Assembly: GCA_902618205.1 (NCBI GenBank)
Contig: CACMZL010000002.1
Location: 124,001-188,000 of the forward strand
DNA from: an uncultured Pelagibacteraceae bacterium
Lineage (GTDB): Bacteria > Pseudomonadota > Alphaproteobacteria > Pelagibacterales > Pelagibacteraceae
Direction of reading: 5' to 3'
Length of the DNA stretch: 64,000 bases
Part shown: positions 25,231 through 34,530 of the stretch, piece after piece
How positions within the stretch are numbered: the first letter of the stretch is position 1
Layout of the letters: the number at the start of each line of letters is the position of its first letter
The notes under the pieces: generated by a model
Told to the model about the DNA's origin: nothing
Database searches by the model: none
The model's input: the letters and a program-made list of their open reading frames with translations, nothing else
Made by a program: the position numbers and the translations under genes

Positions 25231-27111
25231 ATGTCTAATTATTTAGGAAATTATTCTTTATATATAGCTTTAATTGCATCTGTTTATTTAATTTTTAAGT
25301 CATACTTGGATGCAAATTCAGAAAATAAATATTTAGATAAAAACTTTATTTTAATTACTTCAATACAAACTTTAATGATTACAGTAAGTTTTTTTAGTCT
25401 AGTTGCAGCTTTTGTAATTTCAGATTTTAGTAATGAAACTGTTTTTAACAATTCTCATACTTTAAAACCCTTATTTTATAAAGTTTCAGGTACTTGGGGA
25501 AATCATGAGGGAAGTTTATTATTGTGGTTATTAGTTCTTTCAATTTTTCTATTTATTTTTTTATTAAATTCAAGATCACAAGATACTAAATACAAACTTC
25601 TAACGATACTATTTCAACAAATTATTATTTCAGGTTTTCTAGTTTTTATTTTATTAACTTCCAACCCATTCAAAACGCTATATCCAATTCCTAGCGAGGG
25701 ATTAGGTTTGAACCCTATTTTACAAGACCCTGCTTTAGCTATTCATCCTCCAATTTTATATTTAGGTTACGTCGGAACATCTATTATCTTTTCAGCTTCA
25801 CTTGCCTCAATGATTAGCGGCAATATTGGAAATAAGTGGGCAAGGCATATTAAAAAATGGGTTTTGGTATCTTGGGTATTTTTAACAATTGGTATTTTGC
25901 TTGGATCTATATGGGCATATTATGAGCTGGGCTGGGGAGGTTTTTGGTTTTGGGATCCTGTAGAAAATGTTTCATTGATGCCATGGTTTTGCTTAACAGC
26001 ACTCCTGCATACAGTAATTGTATTACAGAAAAGAAATTCATTTAAAGAGTGGACTATTATTTTGTCAATTACAACTTTTTCACTGAGTATGAGTGGTACT
26101 TTTCTTGTTAGGTCTGGAATTTTAAATTCAATTCATACTTTTGCAAACGATCCATCAAGAGGGTTATTTATATTAAGTTTTCTCTTTATCCTAATATTGA
26201 TGTCTATATTAATTTTCTTTTTTAATCAGAATAAAATATCAAACACAGCAAAAGAGAATTTTATTTTAAGTAAAGAGACCGCAATATTAGTGAATAACTG
26301 GTTTATGATGTTTTTTTTATCTGTTGTTCTTGTTGGTACAATTTATCCAATTTTTCTTGAAGTTTTAAATGGTTCAAAAATTTCTGTTGGTCCACCTTTT
26401 TATCATAATCTTTTAATACCTTTCTTAATTCCTTTTTTAATCTTCATGAGCTTTGGCCCAAGTTTGAAATGGATTAAAGATAAATTAAAAAAGTTTAACT
26501 ATAATATTTTAATTATTTTTTTAGTTTCATTGCTTATTTCATATGTCATTTTAACAAAAACAGAAAATTCATTTTTGTTATCTATTCCTCTGATAGTTTT
26601 GAGCATCTATCTCTTATTAGTAACAATTAAGGATTTTTTTGTTAGTAGGTCCTCGATTAGCCAAAAAATTTCACATTTTGGTTTTAGTTTATTAATCACA
26701 AGTATCTTATTGAATGGCCTTTTTTCTAATGAATTCAATTCAAATATGAAAGTAGGAGATGAAAGAATATTTAACGAAAAAGTTGTAAAATTAAAAGAAG
26801 TTAATGTTAAAGATGTGGACAATTATAAATCTCTTAAAGCTAGTTTTGAAGTTACAAATAAAAATTCCTCTTTTGCTTTATACCCAGAAGTTAGGATTTA
26901 CCAGCAGCCTTTAACTATTACGAGTGAAGCAGATATTAAGACAACATTATTTTCAGATAATTTTTTAGTATTTAATATTTTAAAAGACGATGGCTATTAT
27001 AACGTAAGATATCAATATAAACCCTTAATGATTTGGATATGGATCTCAACTATATTTATTAGTTTTGGTGGTTTATTAAGTGTTATTAGAAAAAATGAGC
27101 AAAAATATTAA
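25231..27111 (+). CDS. ccmF: Cytochrome c-type biogenesis protein CcmF (heme lyase subunit)
   Basis: A 626-residue polytopic membrane protein. Landmarks are GTWGNHEGSLLLWLLVLS near residue 87, the periplasmic LQDPALAIHPPILYLGYVG with a heme-ligand His, and the Trp-rich motif YELGWGGFWFWDPVENVSLMPW. GTFLVRSGILNSIHTFANDP carries a further conserved His. With CcmH it ligates heme to apocytochrome c. The 3' end overlaps ccmG by 17 bases. Length is close to the typical 640-660. Confidence 0.97.
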   Translation: MSNYLGNYSLYIALIASVYLIFKSYLDANSENKYLDKNFILITSIQTLMITVSFFSLVAAFVISDFSNETVFNNSHTLKPLFYKVSGTWGNHEGSLLLWLLVLSIFLFIFLLNSRSQDTKYKLLTILFQQIIISGFLVFILLTSNPFKTLYPIPSEGLGLNPILQDPALAIHPPILYLGYVGTSIIFSASLASMISGNIGNKWARHIKKWVLVSWVFLTIGILLGSIWAYYELGWGGFWFWDPVENVSLMPWFCLTALLHTVIVLQKRNSFKEWTIILSITTFSLSMSGTFLVRSGILNSIHTFANDPSRGLFILSFLFILILMSILIFFFNQNKISNTAKENFILSKETAILVNNWFMMFFLSVVLVGTIYPIFLEVLNGSKISVGPPFYHNLLIPFLIPFLIFMSFGPSLKWIKDKLKKFNYNILIIFLVSLLISYVILTKTENSFLLSIPLIVLSIYLLLVTIKDFFVSRSSISQKISHFGFSLLITSILLNGLFSNEFNSNMKVGDERIFNEKVVKLKEVNVKDVDNYKSLKASFEVTNKNSSFALYPEVRIYQQPLTITSEADIKTTLFSDNFLVFNILKDDGYYNVRYQYKPLMIWIWISTIFISFGGLLSVIRKNEQKY

Positions 27112-27625
27112 ATTTTTAGGATTACTACTAACATTAATAATAATTTTTATAATCTTGCTCAAGGGATTGAACGTATCGAAAGATTACTCTAACGAGAAAT
27201 TAAAAAGTAAAATAGATTTTTCACTTAATGCAAAAAAACTATTTTCTGATGAAATAATTAATATTTCAGACTTATTTGATAAAAATAGTCCTTCTGTAGT
27301 AAATATTTGGGCATCTTGGTGTGCACCATGTAGAGAAGAGCATCAGTTTTTAATGAAATTAAAAGATATGAAAATAAATATAATTGGAATCAATTATAAA
27401 GACAGTCCAAAAAATGCGAAAAATTTTTTAAGCTCACTTGGAAATCCTTATTCAGAAGTTATTACCGATAATGATGGAACAAAATCAATAGAATTCGGAG
27501 CTATTGGTGTTCCTGAAACTTTTATTATAAGTGGTAAAACAAATGAGATAATAAAAAAGTATATTGGTCCATTGACAAGCGAAAATTTAATAGAAATAAA
27601 AAATTTATTAGAAAAAAATGCTTAA
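27095..27625 (+). CDS. ccmG: Thiol:disulfide interchange protein CcmG/DsbE
   Basis: A membrane-anchored thioredoxin-fold reductant for the apocytochrome CxxCH cysteines, 176 residues from the ATG at 27095 (MSKNIKFLGLLL). The ORF-track start at 27080 adds five residues inside ccmF and is less likely. It has a signal anchor, the active site NIWASWCAPCREEH (WCxPC), and the cis-Pro loop GAIGVPETFII, which is specific for DsbE. It overlaps ccmF and ccmH, so all are translationally coupled. Confidence 0.96.
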   Translation: MSKNIKFLGLLLTLIIIFIILLKGLNVSKDYSNEKLKSKIDFSLNAKKLFSDEIINISDLFDKNSPSVVNIWASWCAPCREEHQFLMKLKDMKINIIGINYKDSPKNAKNFLSSLGNPYSEVITDNDGTKSIEFGAIGVPETFIISGKTNEIIKKYIGPLTSENLIEIKNLLEKNA

Positions 27626-27977
27626 AATTTTAAAATTAATATTGCTGCTATATTTTAGTTTTAATTTTTCCTATGCTAATGAAATAAATACCAAAGTAGA
27701 TCAAATTACAAAAAACTTAAGGTGTTTGATATGCCAAGGTCAATCTGTTTACGACTCTCAGTCCGATTTTGCTGTTAGTATGAAGCTTGTTGTAAAAAAT
27801 AAGATTGATGAAGGTAAAGAAGAAGAAGAAATATATGATTATTTAAAAAATAAATATGGAGAGTGGATTGTATATGAACCAGAATTAAACCAAAATACAT
27901 TTTTACTCTGGTCAATACCTTTGATTTTGTTCGCTTTTGGCGGCCTTTTAATTATTAGAAAAGTATCTATAAAGTAA
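27618..27977 (+). CDS. ccmH: Cytochrome c maturation protein CcmH
   Basis: A 119-residue protein with a signal peptide (MLKILKLILLLYFSFNFSYA), the redox motif KNLRCLICQGQSVYDSQSDFA (LRCxxC) and a single C-terminal membrane helix (FLLWSIPLILFAFGGLLIIR). It forms the lyase with CcmF and keeps apocytochrome thiols reduced. The TPR partner CcmI, often fused or adjacent, is absent from this window: the next gene is an unrelated outer-membrane protein. Confidence 0.95.
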   Translation: MLKILKLILLLYFSFNFSYANEINTKVDQITKNLRCLICQGQSVYDSQSDFAVSMKLVVKNKIDEGKEEEEIYDYLKNKYGEWIVYEPELNQNTFLLWSIPLILFAFGGLLIIRKVSIK

Positions 27978-27991
27978 CCAGGATTTTTAAT

Positions 27992-28477
27992 ATGAAGATT
28001 TTAATTAAAACTTTGATAATTTCATTTCTTACTGTCTCATTTTCTAACGCAGAAAATAAATGGAGTTTTTACACTGGCATGTTCGATTTCAGCGATGATG
28101 GTAAGAGAGCAAATCTATTTGGTGCCGAATATATAAATTTTAATGCTAGCAAAGATATTTTCTTAGGAAATGTTCAGCCTGTGACAGGTGCAATGATAAC
28201 AGCTGATGATGCATTATATATTTATACAGGTTATCAATTAAATCAAAAATCTAATTCAACTACTTTCTCTCCTAGTTTTGCAATTGGATATTATGACGAA
28301 GGAGATGGCAAGGACTTAGGTCACGAAATTGAATTTAAGACACAAATACAGATATTATTTGATATCTCATCTAATTCTGAATTAGGTATTTCTTATAATC
28401 ATATTTCTAATGCGAGTCTTGGAGATAAAAATCCTGGGGCAAATAGTTATATGTTTAATTTTACAAAAAAATTTTAA
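27992..28477 (+). CDS. PagL-like lipid A 3-O-deacylase family outer-membrane protein
   Basis: A 161-residue protein with a signal peptide (MKILIKTLIISFLTVSFSNA) and an eight-strand beta-barrel pattern ending in an aromatic Phe. The C-terminal motif YNHISNASLGDKNPGANSYMFNF matches the PagL/acyloxyacyl hydrolase family, with candidate His137 and Ser139. From memory the acidic residue of the Pseudomonas PagL triad is Glu140, which aligns with Asn151 here, so activity is uncertain. It would act on lipid A in the outer membrane. It lies 14 bases after ccmH and nine before the oxidase gene. Confidence 0.82.
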   Translation: MKILIKTLIISFLTVSFSNAENKWSFYTGMFDFSDDGKRANLFGAEYINFNASKDIFLGNVQPVTGAMITADDALYIYTGYQLNQKSNSTTFSPSFAIGYYDEGDGKDLGHEIEFKTQIQILFDISSNSELGISYNHISNASLGDKNPGANSYMFNFTKKF

Positions 28478-28485
28478 CTTAAGAT

Positions 28486-29640
28486 ATGAGATTAAAAGAT
28501 TGTCATAACTTTTATGACTTTAGGAAATTGGCAAAACAAAAGCTTCCATCTCCAATATTTCATTATATTGATGGGGCTGCGGATGATGAAATAACTTATG
28601 CAAGAAATAGTAGTGCATTTAATGATGTTGACTTAGTTCCAAATGTCTTAAGAGGTGTTGAAAATGTGGATTTGTCGACAACTATTTTTGGAAAAAAATT
28701 AGATTTGCCTTTTTATTGTTCTCCAACAGCTTTGCAAAGGTTATTCCATTACGAAGGAGAAAGAGCGGTTGGAAAAGCTGCAAAGAAGTTTAATACGATG
28801 TTTGGTGTTTCGGCATTGGCTACAGTTAGTGTTGAGGAAATTTCATCTTTAATAGACACACCAAAAATGTTTCAATTTTATTTCCATAAAGACAGAGGAT
28901 TAAATGACTCTTGTTTAGAACGAGCAAAAGCAGCAAAATTTGATGTGATGGCTTTAACTGTTGATACGATAACTGGAGGAAATCGTGAAAGAGATTTAAG
29001 AACTGGATTTACATCACCTCCAAAATTAACACTTTCGAGTTTGTTTAGTTTTGCCACAAAACCAATGTGGGGAATAAATTATTTAACCAAAGGAAAATTT
29101 GAACTACCACATCTTCAAGATTTCGTTAAAGAAGGAACTGACACAAATACTTCAATTGGTAATTATTTTTCTACTATGTTGGATCAATCTATGAACTGGG
29201 ACGACGCTGAAAAATTGTGCTCTCAGTGGGGTGGCCATTTTGCGCTTAAGGGAGTTATGAGTGTTGAAGATGCTAAAAGAGCAGTTGATATCGGATGCAC
29301 TGGTATAATGGTATCAAATCATGGAGGAAGACAACTTGATGGATCTAGATCACCTTTCGATCAATTAGCTGAAATTGTTGATGCAGTTGGTGATAAGTTA
29401 GATGTTATTTGTGAAGGTGGATTTCAAAGAGGAACTCATATGTTAAAAGCTTTATCTATGGGTGCAAAAGCTTGTGCTGGTGGAAGATTATATCTTTATG
29501 CTTTAGCTGCAGCAGGTCAAGAAGGTGTTGAGAGAGCACTTAACTTATATAAAACCGAATTAGTAAGAGACATGAAATTAATGGGCTGCACAAAGATTAG
29601 TGATCTTAATCGAAATAATTTAAGATTCCGAAATGCATGA
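28486..29640 (+). CDS. FMN-dependent 2-hydroxy-acid oxidase/dehydrogenase, copy 1 (LldD-like)
   Basis: A 384-residue TIM-barrel flavoenzyme of the L-lactate dehydrogenase / glycolate oxidase family. Active-site elements are present: Tyr in HYIDGAADDEITY, Tyr in MFQFYFHKDR, the FMN Lys in FALKGVMSVEDA, and the His/Arg pair in VSNHGGRQLDGSR. The substrate could be L-lactate, glycolate or another 2-hydroxy acid; the sequence does not decide it. Its stop overlaps the start of a close paralogue (ATGA). The gene lies in a hydroxy-acid metabolism cluster. Confidence 0.93.
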   Translation: MRLKDCHNFYDFRKLAKQKLPSPIFHYIDGAADDEITYARNSSAFNDVDLVPNVLRGVENVDLSTTIFGKKLDLPFYCSPTALQRLFHYEGERAVGKAAKKFNTMFGVSALATVSVEEISSLIDTPKMFQFYFHKDRGLNDSCLERAKAAKFDVMALTVDTITGGNRERDLRTGFTSPPKLTLSSLFSFATKPMWGINYLTKGKFELPHLQDFVKEGTDTNTSIGNYFSTMLDQSMNWDDAEKLCSQWGGHFALKGVMSVEDAKRAVDIGCTGIMVSNHGGRQLDGSRSPFDQLAEIVDAVGDKLDVICEGGFQRGTHMLKALSMGAKACAGGRLYLYALAAAGQEGVERALNLYKTELVRDMKLMGCTKISDLNRNNLRFRNA

Positions 29641-30788
29641 GCTTAAAGAATTGTTATAATTTTGAAGATTTTAGAAAGCTAGCCAAAAAAAAACTTCCAG
29701 CTCCAATTTTTCATTACATTGATGGTGGTGCAGATGATGAAACCACTTTAAAAAGAAATACAAATTCATTTGATGATTGTGACTTAATCCCTAATATTCT
29801 TAGAAGCGTAGGAGAACCAGATTTATCAACCACAGTTTTTGGTAGAAAAATAGATATGCCAATTTTTTTATCACCTACTGCTATGCAAAGTTTATATCAT
29901 CCTGATGGAGATAAAGCTTCAGCTAGAGCTGCAGAAAAATTTGGTACTATGTATAGCATGTCGACAATGGCTTCATTTTCGATTGAAGAAATTGCTAACA
30001 TATCAAGTGGACCAAAATTATTTCAACTTTATATCCATAAAGATAAATCATTTACTGATGATTTGATTGATAGGTGTAAAAGAGCAAACTTTGACGGTTT
30101 ATGCTTAACTGTTGATACTTTGGTTGCAGGAAATAGAGAAAGAGATCACAGAACTGGTTTTACAACTCCTCCTAAATTCACATTAGAAAGTATAATGAAT
30201 TTCGCAATAAAACCAGGATGGTTATTCAGATATTTTACGAATAAGAAATTTGAACTTGCAAATATTAAACACAAAACTGACAAGGGAACTAACATTACAA
30301 AATCCGTAATAGATTATGTTAATGAACAGTATGATCCACAAATGAATTGGGAAGATGCAGAATACTGTATAAAAAAGTGGGACGGACCTTTTGCCTTGAA
30401 GGGTGTAATGTCTGTAGAAGATGCAAAGAGAGCAGTTGATATTGGTTGTACAGCAATAATAATATCTAATCATGGAGGAAGACAACTTGATGGATCTAGA
30501 ACTCCATTTGATCAACTAAAAGCTATTTCAGATGCTGTGGGTGATAAGGTTGAGATAATTTTAGATGGAGGTGTTAGACGGGGAACTCATGTTCTAAAGG
30601 CTTTAGCTGCAGGCGCAACTGCTTGTAGTTTTGGTAAAGCTTTTTTATTCAGCTTAGGAGCGGGTGGACAGCAAGGAGTAGAGAGGCTGCTTCAAAATAT
30701 GCACGATGAAATTAGAAGAAATATGATCCTAATGGGCTGCAAAAGTGTAAAAGAGTTAGATAGATCAAAGATAATTTACCGAAATTAA
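29637..30788 (+). CDS. FMN-dependent 2-hydroxy-acid oxidase/dehydrogenase, copy 2 (LldD-like)
   Basis: A 383-residue paralogue of the preceding gene, co-linear along its whole length. The catalytic residues are the same: HYIDGGADDETTL, LFQLYIHKDK, FALKGVMSVEDA, ISNHGGRQLDGSR. It differs in the FMN-phosphate/C-terminal region (LDGGVRRGTHVLKAL versus CEGGFQRGTHMLKAL) and in the loop around residues 180-230, the part that usually sets substrate or electron-acceptor choice. The ATG overlaps the stop of copy 1, so the two are made together and may form a hetero-oligomer or handle different acids. An 89-base gap follows. Confidence 0.93.
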   Translation: MSLKNCYNFEDFRKLAKKKLPAPIFHYIDGGADDETTLKRNTNSFDDCDLIPNILRSVGEPDLSTTVFGRKIDMPIFLSPTAMQSLYHPDGDKASARAAEKFGTMYSMSTMASFSIEEIANISSGPKLFQLYIHKDKSFTDDLIDRCKRANFDGLCLTVDTLVAGNRERDHRTGFTTPPKFTLESIMNFAIKPGWLFRYFTNKKFELANIKHKTDKGTNITKSVIDYVNEQYDPQMNWEDAEYCIKKWDGPFALKGVMSVEDAKRAVDIGCTAIIISNHGGRQLDGSRTPFDQLKAISDAVGDKVEIILDGGVRRGTHVLKALAAGATACSFGKAFLFSLGAGGQQGVERLLQNMHDEIRRNMILMGCKSVKELDRSKIIYRN

Positions 30789-30877
30789 ATATTTTTTATA
30801 AACAATTTTTATTATTATTTTCACTTTAAATAAATAGACATGAAGTTGCTTTTCAGTTAGTTTGTCGACGAAAAATT

Positions 30878-32047
30878 ATGATTGAACTATCAAAAGCTTT
30901 AGACCGTTTAGGAACTGAAAGTGCATTTTCTGTTTTAGCAGAAGCAAAAAAACTAGAAGCACAAGGTAAACCTATGATCCATTTAGGTCTAGGTCAGCCT
31001 GATTTCAAAACTCCGAAACATGTAGTTGAAGCTGCAAAAAAAGCACTAGATGATGGACATCACGGTTATGTATTATCAAATGGTATTCCAGAATGTCGTG
31101 AAGCTGTAGCTAGATGGGTAAAGAGACTTTACAGTACAGATATTGATCCAAATAGAGTTTTAATAATGCCAGGTGGCAAACCAACAATGTATTATGCAAT
31201 CACTTGTTTTGGTGAACCGGGTGCTGAAATAATTCATCCAACGCCAGCCTTTCCTATTTATGAATCAATGATTAACTACTCTGGAGCAAAAGCTGTTCCT
31301 TATGACTTAACTGAGGATAAAGATTTAAAATTTGATCCAGATAAGCTTTTATCTTTAATAACTGATAAAACTAGACTTTTAATTTTAATAAACCCTAATA
31401 ACCCAACTGGAAGTTTTGTTGAAAAACCTGCAATAGATTATTTAGCAAAAGAATTAGAAAAACATCCTCACGTAACAATTTTAAGTGATGAAATTTATAG
31501 TAGACAAGTTTTTGACTATAAAGAAATGCCAACTTTTTTTAATTACCCAAACTTAAGAGATAGATTAATTGTTCTTGAGGGTTGGAGTAAAGCATATTCT
31601 ATGACGGGATGGAGACTTGGATGGAGTTTTTGGCCAGAACATTTAGTTGAGCATGTAAACAAACTTTTGATTAATAGTGTATCATGTGTAAATGCTGCAG
31701 CTCAATATGCAGGTATTGCTGCATTAGATGGTCCTGAAGACTCAATTAAAGATATGTTGGATAAATTTACATTAAGAAGAAATTTAATTCATAAAGGATT
31801 AAATGATTTACCAGGAGTTGAGTGTAGTTTGCCGGGAGGAGCTTTTTATGCATTTCCGAATATAAAAGGGACTGGCATGAATGGATCTGAGTTTTGCAAA
31901 AAAGCTATGCATGAAGCAGGTGTTGCAATTGTTCCTGGTACTGCATTCGGTAAAACTTGTAATGATTACGTTAGATTTAGTTTTGCCGCATCTAGAGATA
32001 ATATAATGCAAGCCTTAGAAAATATAGGCAAGATGCTTTCTAAATAA
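30878..32047 (+). CDS. PLP-dependent aminotransferase, class I/II (AspC-like fold)
   Basis: A 389-residue fold-type I aminotransferase. It has HLGLGQPDFKTPKHV at the N-terminus, the NPNNPTGSFV motif (Asn to PLP), the LSDEIYS Asp, the PLP-binding Lys in LEGWSKAYSMTGWRLGW and the substrate Arg in DYVRFSFAASRDN. The substrate pair is unknown. Given the neighbours, a glyoxylate- or pyruvate-linked transamination is plausible but not proved. The non-coding gap before it holds a near-palindrome TTTGTCGACGAAA at 30861-30873. Confidence 0.93.
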   Translation: MIELSKALDRLGTESAFSVLAEAKKLEAQGKPMIHLGLGQPDFKTPKHVVEAAKKALDDGHHGYVLSNGIPECREAVARWVKRLYSTDIDPNRVLIMPGGKPTMYYAITCFGEPGAEIIHPTPAFPIYESMINYSGAKAVPYDLTEDKDLKFDPDKLLSLITDKTRLLILINPNNPTGSFVEKPAIDYLAKELEKHPHVTILSDEIYSRQVFDYKEMPTFFNYPNLRDRLIVLEGWSKAYSMTGWRLGWSFWPEHLVEHVNKLLINSVSCVNAAAQYAGIAALDGPEDSIKDMLDKFTLRRNLIHKGLNDLPGVECSLPGGAFYAFPNIKGTGMNGSEFCKKAMHEAGVAIVPGTAFGKTCNDYVRFSFAASRDNIMQALENIGKMLSK

Positions 32048-32084
32048 AATGTATTTTTAATTAATATTTTTGTATTATTAAATA

Positions 32085-33458
32085 ATGAACGAAACTGTCC
32101 AAGCAGAATTAAAAAAGATATTTAACGGGAGATTTTCCACATCCGAGTCTACTCGTGCAAATTATGCAAGAGGTGAAGATACTTATAATCCAATATTATC
32201 GAAGGCAGTTGTATTTCCAGAAACTAATGAAGAAGTTTCAAAAATTCTAAAAATTTGTAACGAGCACAAAATTCCTGTCGTCCCGTTTGGAACCGGCACC
32301 TCTCTTGAAGGTCATGTTGTTGGAAATCAAAATGGTATTACAATTTCTCTAGAAAAAATGAATAAAGTTTTAAGCGTAAACGCTGAGGATTTTGACTGCA
32401 GAGTACAAGCAAATGTAACAAGAAAGCAATTAAATGAATACTTAAGAGAGGATGGTGTATTTTTTCCAATAGACCCTGGTGCAGATGCTGCACTAGGTGG
32501 AATGGCATCTACTTCAGCTTCAGGAACTATGGCAGTTAAATATGGAACAATGAGAACAGTTATTTCTGGTTTAACAGTTGTTTTACCTAATGGAGATATA
32601 ATTAAAACTGGTGCAAGAACTAAAAAAACTTCTGCGGGATATAACTTAACTAATTTGTTTATTGGATCTGAGGGAACATTGGGAATTATTACAGAAGTCC
32701 AATTAAGATTATCACCAATACCTGAGAGCATAATGAGTGCAGTCTGCTATTTTCCAGATTTAGACTCAGCAGTAAAGACTGCGCAAGAAGTTATTCAGTA
32801 TGGTGTTCCAATTGCAAGAATTGAAATGTTAAACAAAGATCAAATGGAAATTAGCATTAAATATTCAAAGTTAGAAAATATCAAAGCATCGCCAACTTTA
32901 TTCTTCGAATTCCATGGTAGTGAGCTTACCAATAACGAGTCTATAAAAATTGTAGAAGAATTATCAAAAAATAATGGTGGAAGTGATTTTCAATGGGCAT
33001 CTTCTCCCGAAGAACAAAAAATACTATGGAAAGCAAGGCATGATGTTTATTATTCAGTAAAAGCTTTAGGTCATGATATGAAAGTGTATTCTACAGATGT
33101 TTGCGTACCAATTTCCAAGTTAGTTGAGTGCATTTCATGGGCGGAAAAAGAAGTAAAAAAATTAGGTCTAACTGCACCAATGGTTGGTCATGTTGGAGAT
33201 GGAAATTTTCACTCCATAATATTGTATGATCCTGATGATGAAGAAAAACAAAAAAAAATTAGACAGTATAGCGATGATCTAATTAACAAAGCTTTAGAGT
33301 TAGAGGGAACAATTACAGGAGAACATGGAATTGGTCTTCAAAAAAAACATTACTTATTAAGAGAGCACCCAGACAATTTGCCAGTGATGAAAGCTATTAA
33401 AAGAAGTATTGATGTAAACAATATCATGAATCCTGGTAAAGTTTTTGATCTAAATTAA
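32085..33458 (+). CDS. FAD-linked 2-hydroxy-acid dehydrogenase (GlcD / D-lactate dehydrogenase family)
   Basis: A 457-residue vanillyl-alcohol-oxidase-fold flavoprotein. The FAD-binding segment VPFGTGTSLEGHV is followed by DPGADAALGGMASTSASGTMAVKYG and NLFIGSEGTLGIITEVQLRLSP. The C-terminal cap motif PMVGHVGDGNFHSIILYDP and the ending GEHGIGLQKKHYL belong to the D-lactate/glycolate dehydrogenase group. It oxidises a D-2-hydroxy acid and passes electrons to the respiratory chain. No glcE or glcF subunits are adjacent, so a stand-alone D-lactate dehydrogenase (Dld1 type) is more likely than glycolate oxidase. Confidence 0.93.
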   Translation: MNETVQAELKKIFNGRFSTSESTRANYARGEDTYNPILSKAVVFPETNEEVSKILKICNEHKIPVVPFGTGTSLEGHVVGNQNGITISLEKMNKVLSVNAEDFDCRVQANVTRKQLNEYLREDGVFFPIDPGADAALGGMASTSASGTMAVKYGTMRTVISGLTVVLPNGDIIKTGARTKKTSAGYNLTNLFIGSEGTLGIITEVQLRLSPIPESIMSAVCYFPDLDSAVKTAQEVIQYGVPIARIEMLNKDQMEISIKYSKLENIKASPTLFFEFHGSELTNNESIKIVEELSKNNGGSDFQWASSPEEQKILWKARHDVYYSVKALGHDMKVYSTDVCVPISKLVECISWAEKEVKKLGLTAPMVGHVGDGNFHSIILYDPDDEEKQKKIRQYSDDLINKALELEGTITGEHGIGLQKKHYLLREHPDNLPVMKAIKRSIDVNNIMNPGKVFDLN

Positions 33459-33469
33459 TCCAAAACAAA

Positions 33470-34423
33470 ATGAAAAAAATTTTAATCACGAGAAGGCTTT
33501 TAAGATCTTGTGAGGATAAAGCTAAAGAATTATTTGATGCTAATTTTAATTTAAATGATGAACTCTACTCTCAAAAAAAGCTAATAGAGATGAGTGCAGG
33601 CTGTGATGGTATTTTATCAGCTCTAACAGATAAGTTAGATACAGAAACAATTAGTCAATTACCTGATAGTGTTAAAATTATATCAAATTTTGCTGTAGGT
33701 TTTGGAAATATAGATTTAGAAGCCGCAAAGAAAAGAGGGATCGCAGTTACGAACACTCCGGATGTTTTAACCGATGCAACAGCTGAAATAGGAATGCTGC
33801 TAATATTAGGTGCTTGTAGACGAGCTGCTGAAGGTATCGAAAGTGCTAGAGATGGTGGATGGAAGTGGTCTGCAGATTACTTAATTGGAAAGCAATTAAC
33901 AGGTGCCAGATTAGGAATACTTGGTATGGGAAGAATTGGACAAAAAATCGCTAAGGTTGCTAAATCTTTAGGAATGATCATTCATTATCATAATAGATCT
34001 AAGTTAAGTGAAGAAAAAGAAAACGGAGCTACTTACCATGATAATTTAAAAGACTTACTTTCAGTATCAGATGTATTGTCTGTTTGCTGTCCAGCCTCAA
34101 AAGAAACAGTTGATATGATCAACAAAGATACAATTGAATATTTACCTAAAGGAGCAATTGTTACAAACGTTGCAAGAGGAGATATAATTGAAGATGAAGC
34201 TTTAATAGATGCCTTAGAAAGAAGAAAAGTTTATGCAGTTGGGTTAGATGTTTACAAGAATGAGCCAAATTTAAATCCTGGATATCTTAAACATAAAAGC
34301 GCTTTTATTCTTCCCCACTTAGGTAGCGCAACTAAAGAAACTAGAACTGCAATGGCTAATTTAGCAATAGATAATATCGATGAGTTTTTTAAAACAGGCA
34401 GGTGCAAAAACAAAGTTAATTAA
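33470..34423 (+). CDS. D-2-hydroxy-acid dehydrogenase (glyoxylate/hydroxypyruvate reductase type)
   Basis: A 317-residue NAD(P)-dependent enzyme with a Rossmann motif GMGRIGQKIAKVA. The conserved catalytic set is Arg in TNVARGDIIED, the downstream Glu in YKNEPNLNPG and His in LPHLGSATKET. The opening KKILITRRLLRS and the NFAVGFGNID motif fit glyoxylate or glycerate-type members. It could reduce glyoxylate or hydroxypyruvate made by the neighbouring oxidases. It is complete, and sits 11 bases downstream of the FAD enzyme. Confidence 0.93.
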   Translation: MKKILITRRLLRSCEDKAKELFDANFNLNDELYSQKKLIEMSAGCDGILSALTDKLDTETISQLPDSVKIISNFAVGFGNIDLEAAKKRGIAVTNTPDVLTDATAEIGMLLILGACRRAAEGIESARDGGWKWSADYLIGKQLTGARLGILGMGRIGQKIAKVAKSLGMIIHYHNRSKLSEEKENGATYHDNLKDLLSVSDVLSVCCPASKETVDMINKDTIEYLPKGAIVTNVARGDIIEDEALIDALERRKVYAVGLDVYKNEPNLNPGYLKHKSAFILPHLGSATKETRTAMANLAIDNIDEFFKTGRCKNKVN

Positions 34424-34517
34424 CAATCTCAAGTTGTAATTTGCTATTTAAAATTATTCTAACTTTCTAGACATATTTTTTATTTCAATTTAAGATTTGT
34501 TTATAAAAAAAATATTT

Positions 34518-34525
34518 AGAGAGGA
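34518..34525 (+). promoter_or_regulatory. Strong Shine-Dalgarno AGAGAGGA before the alcohol dehydrogenase
   Basis: AGAGAGGA lies six bases before the ATG at 34531. Most genes in the window have weak or no SD, so this marks a gene expected to be well translated and fixes the start. Confidence 0.75.
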
Positions 34526-34530
34526 AAATA

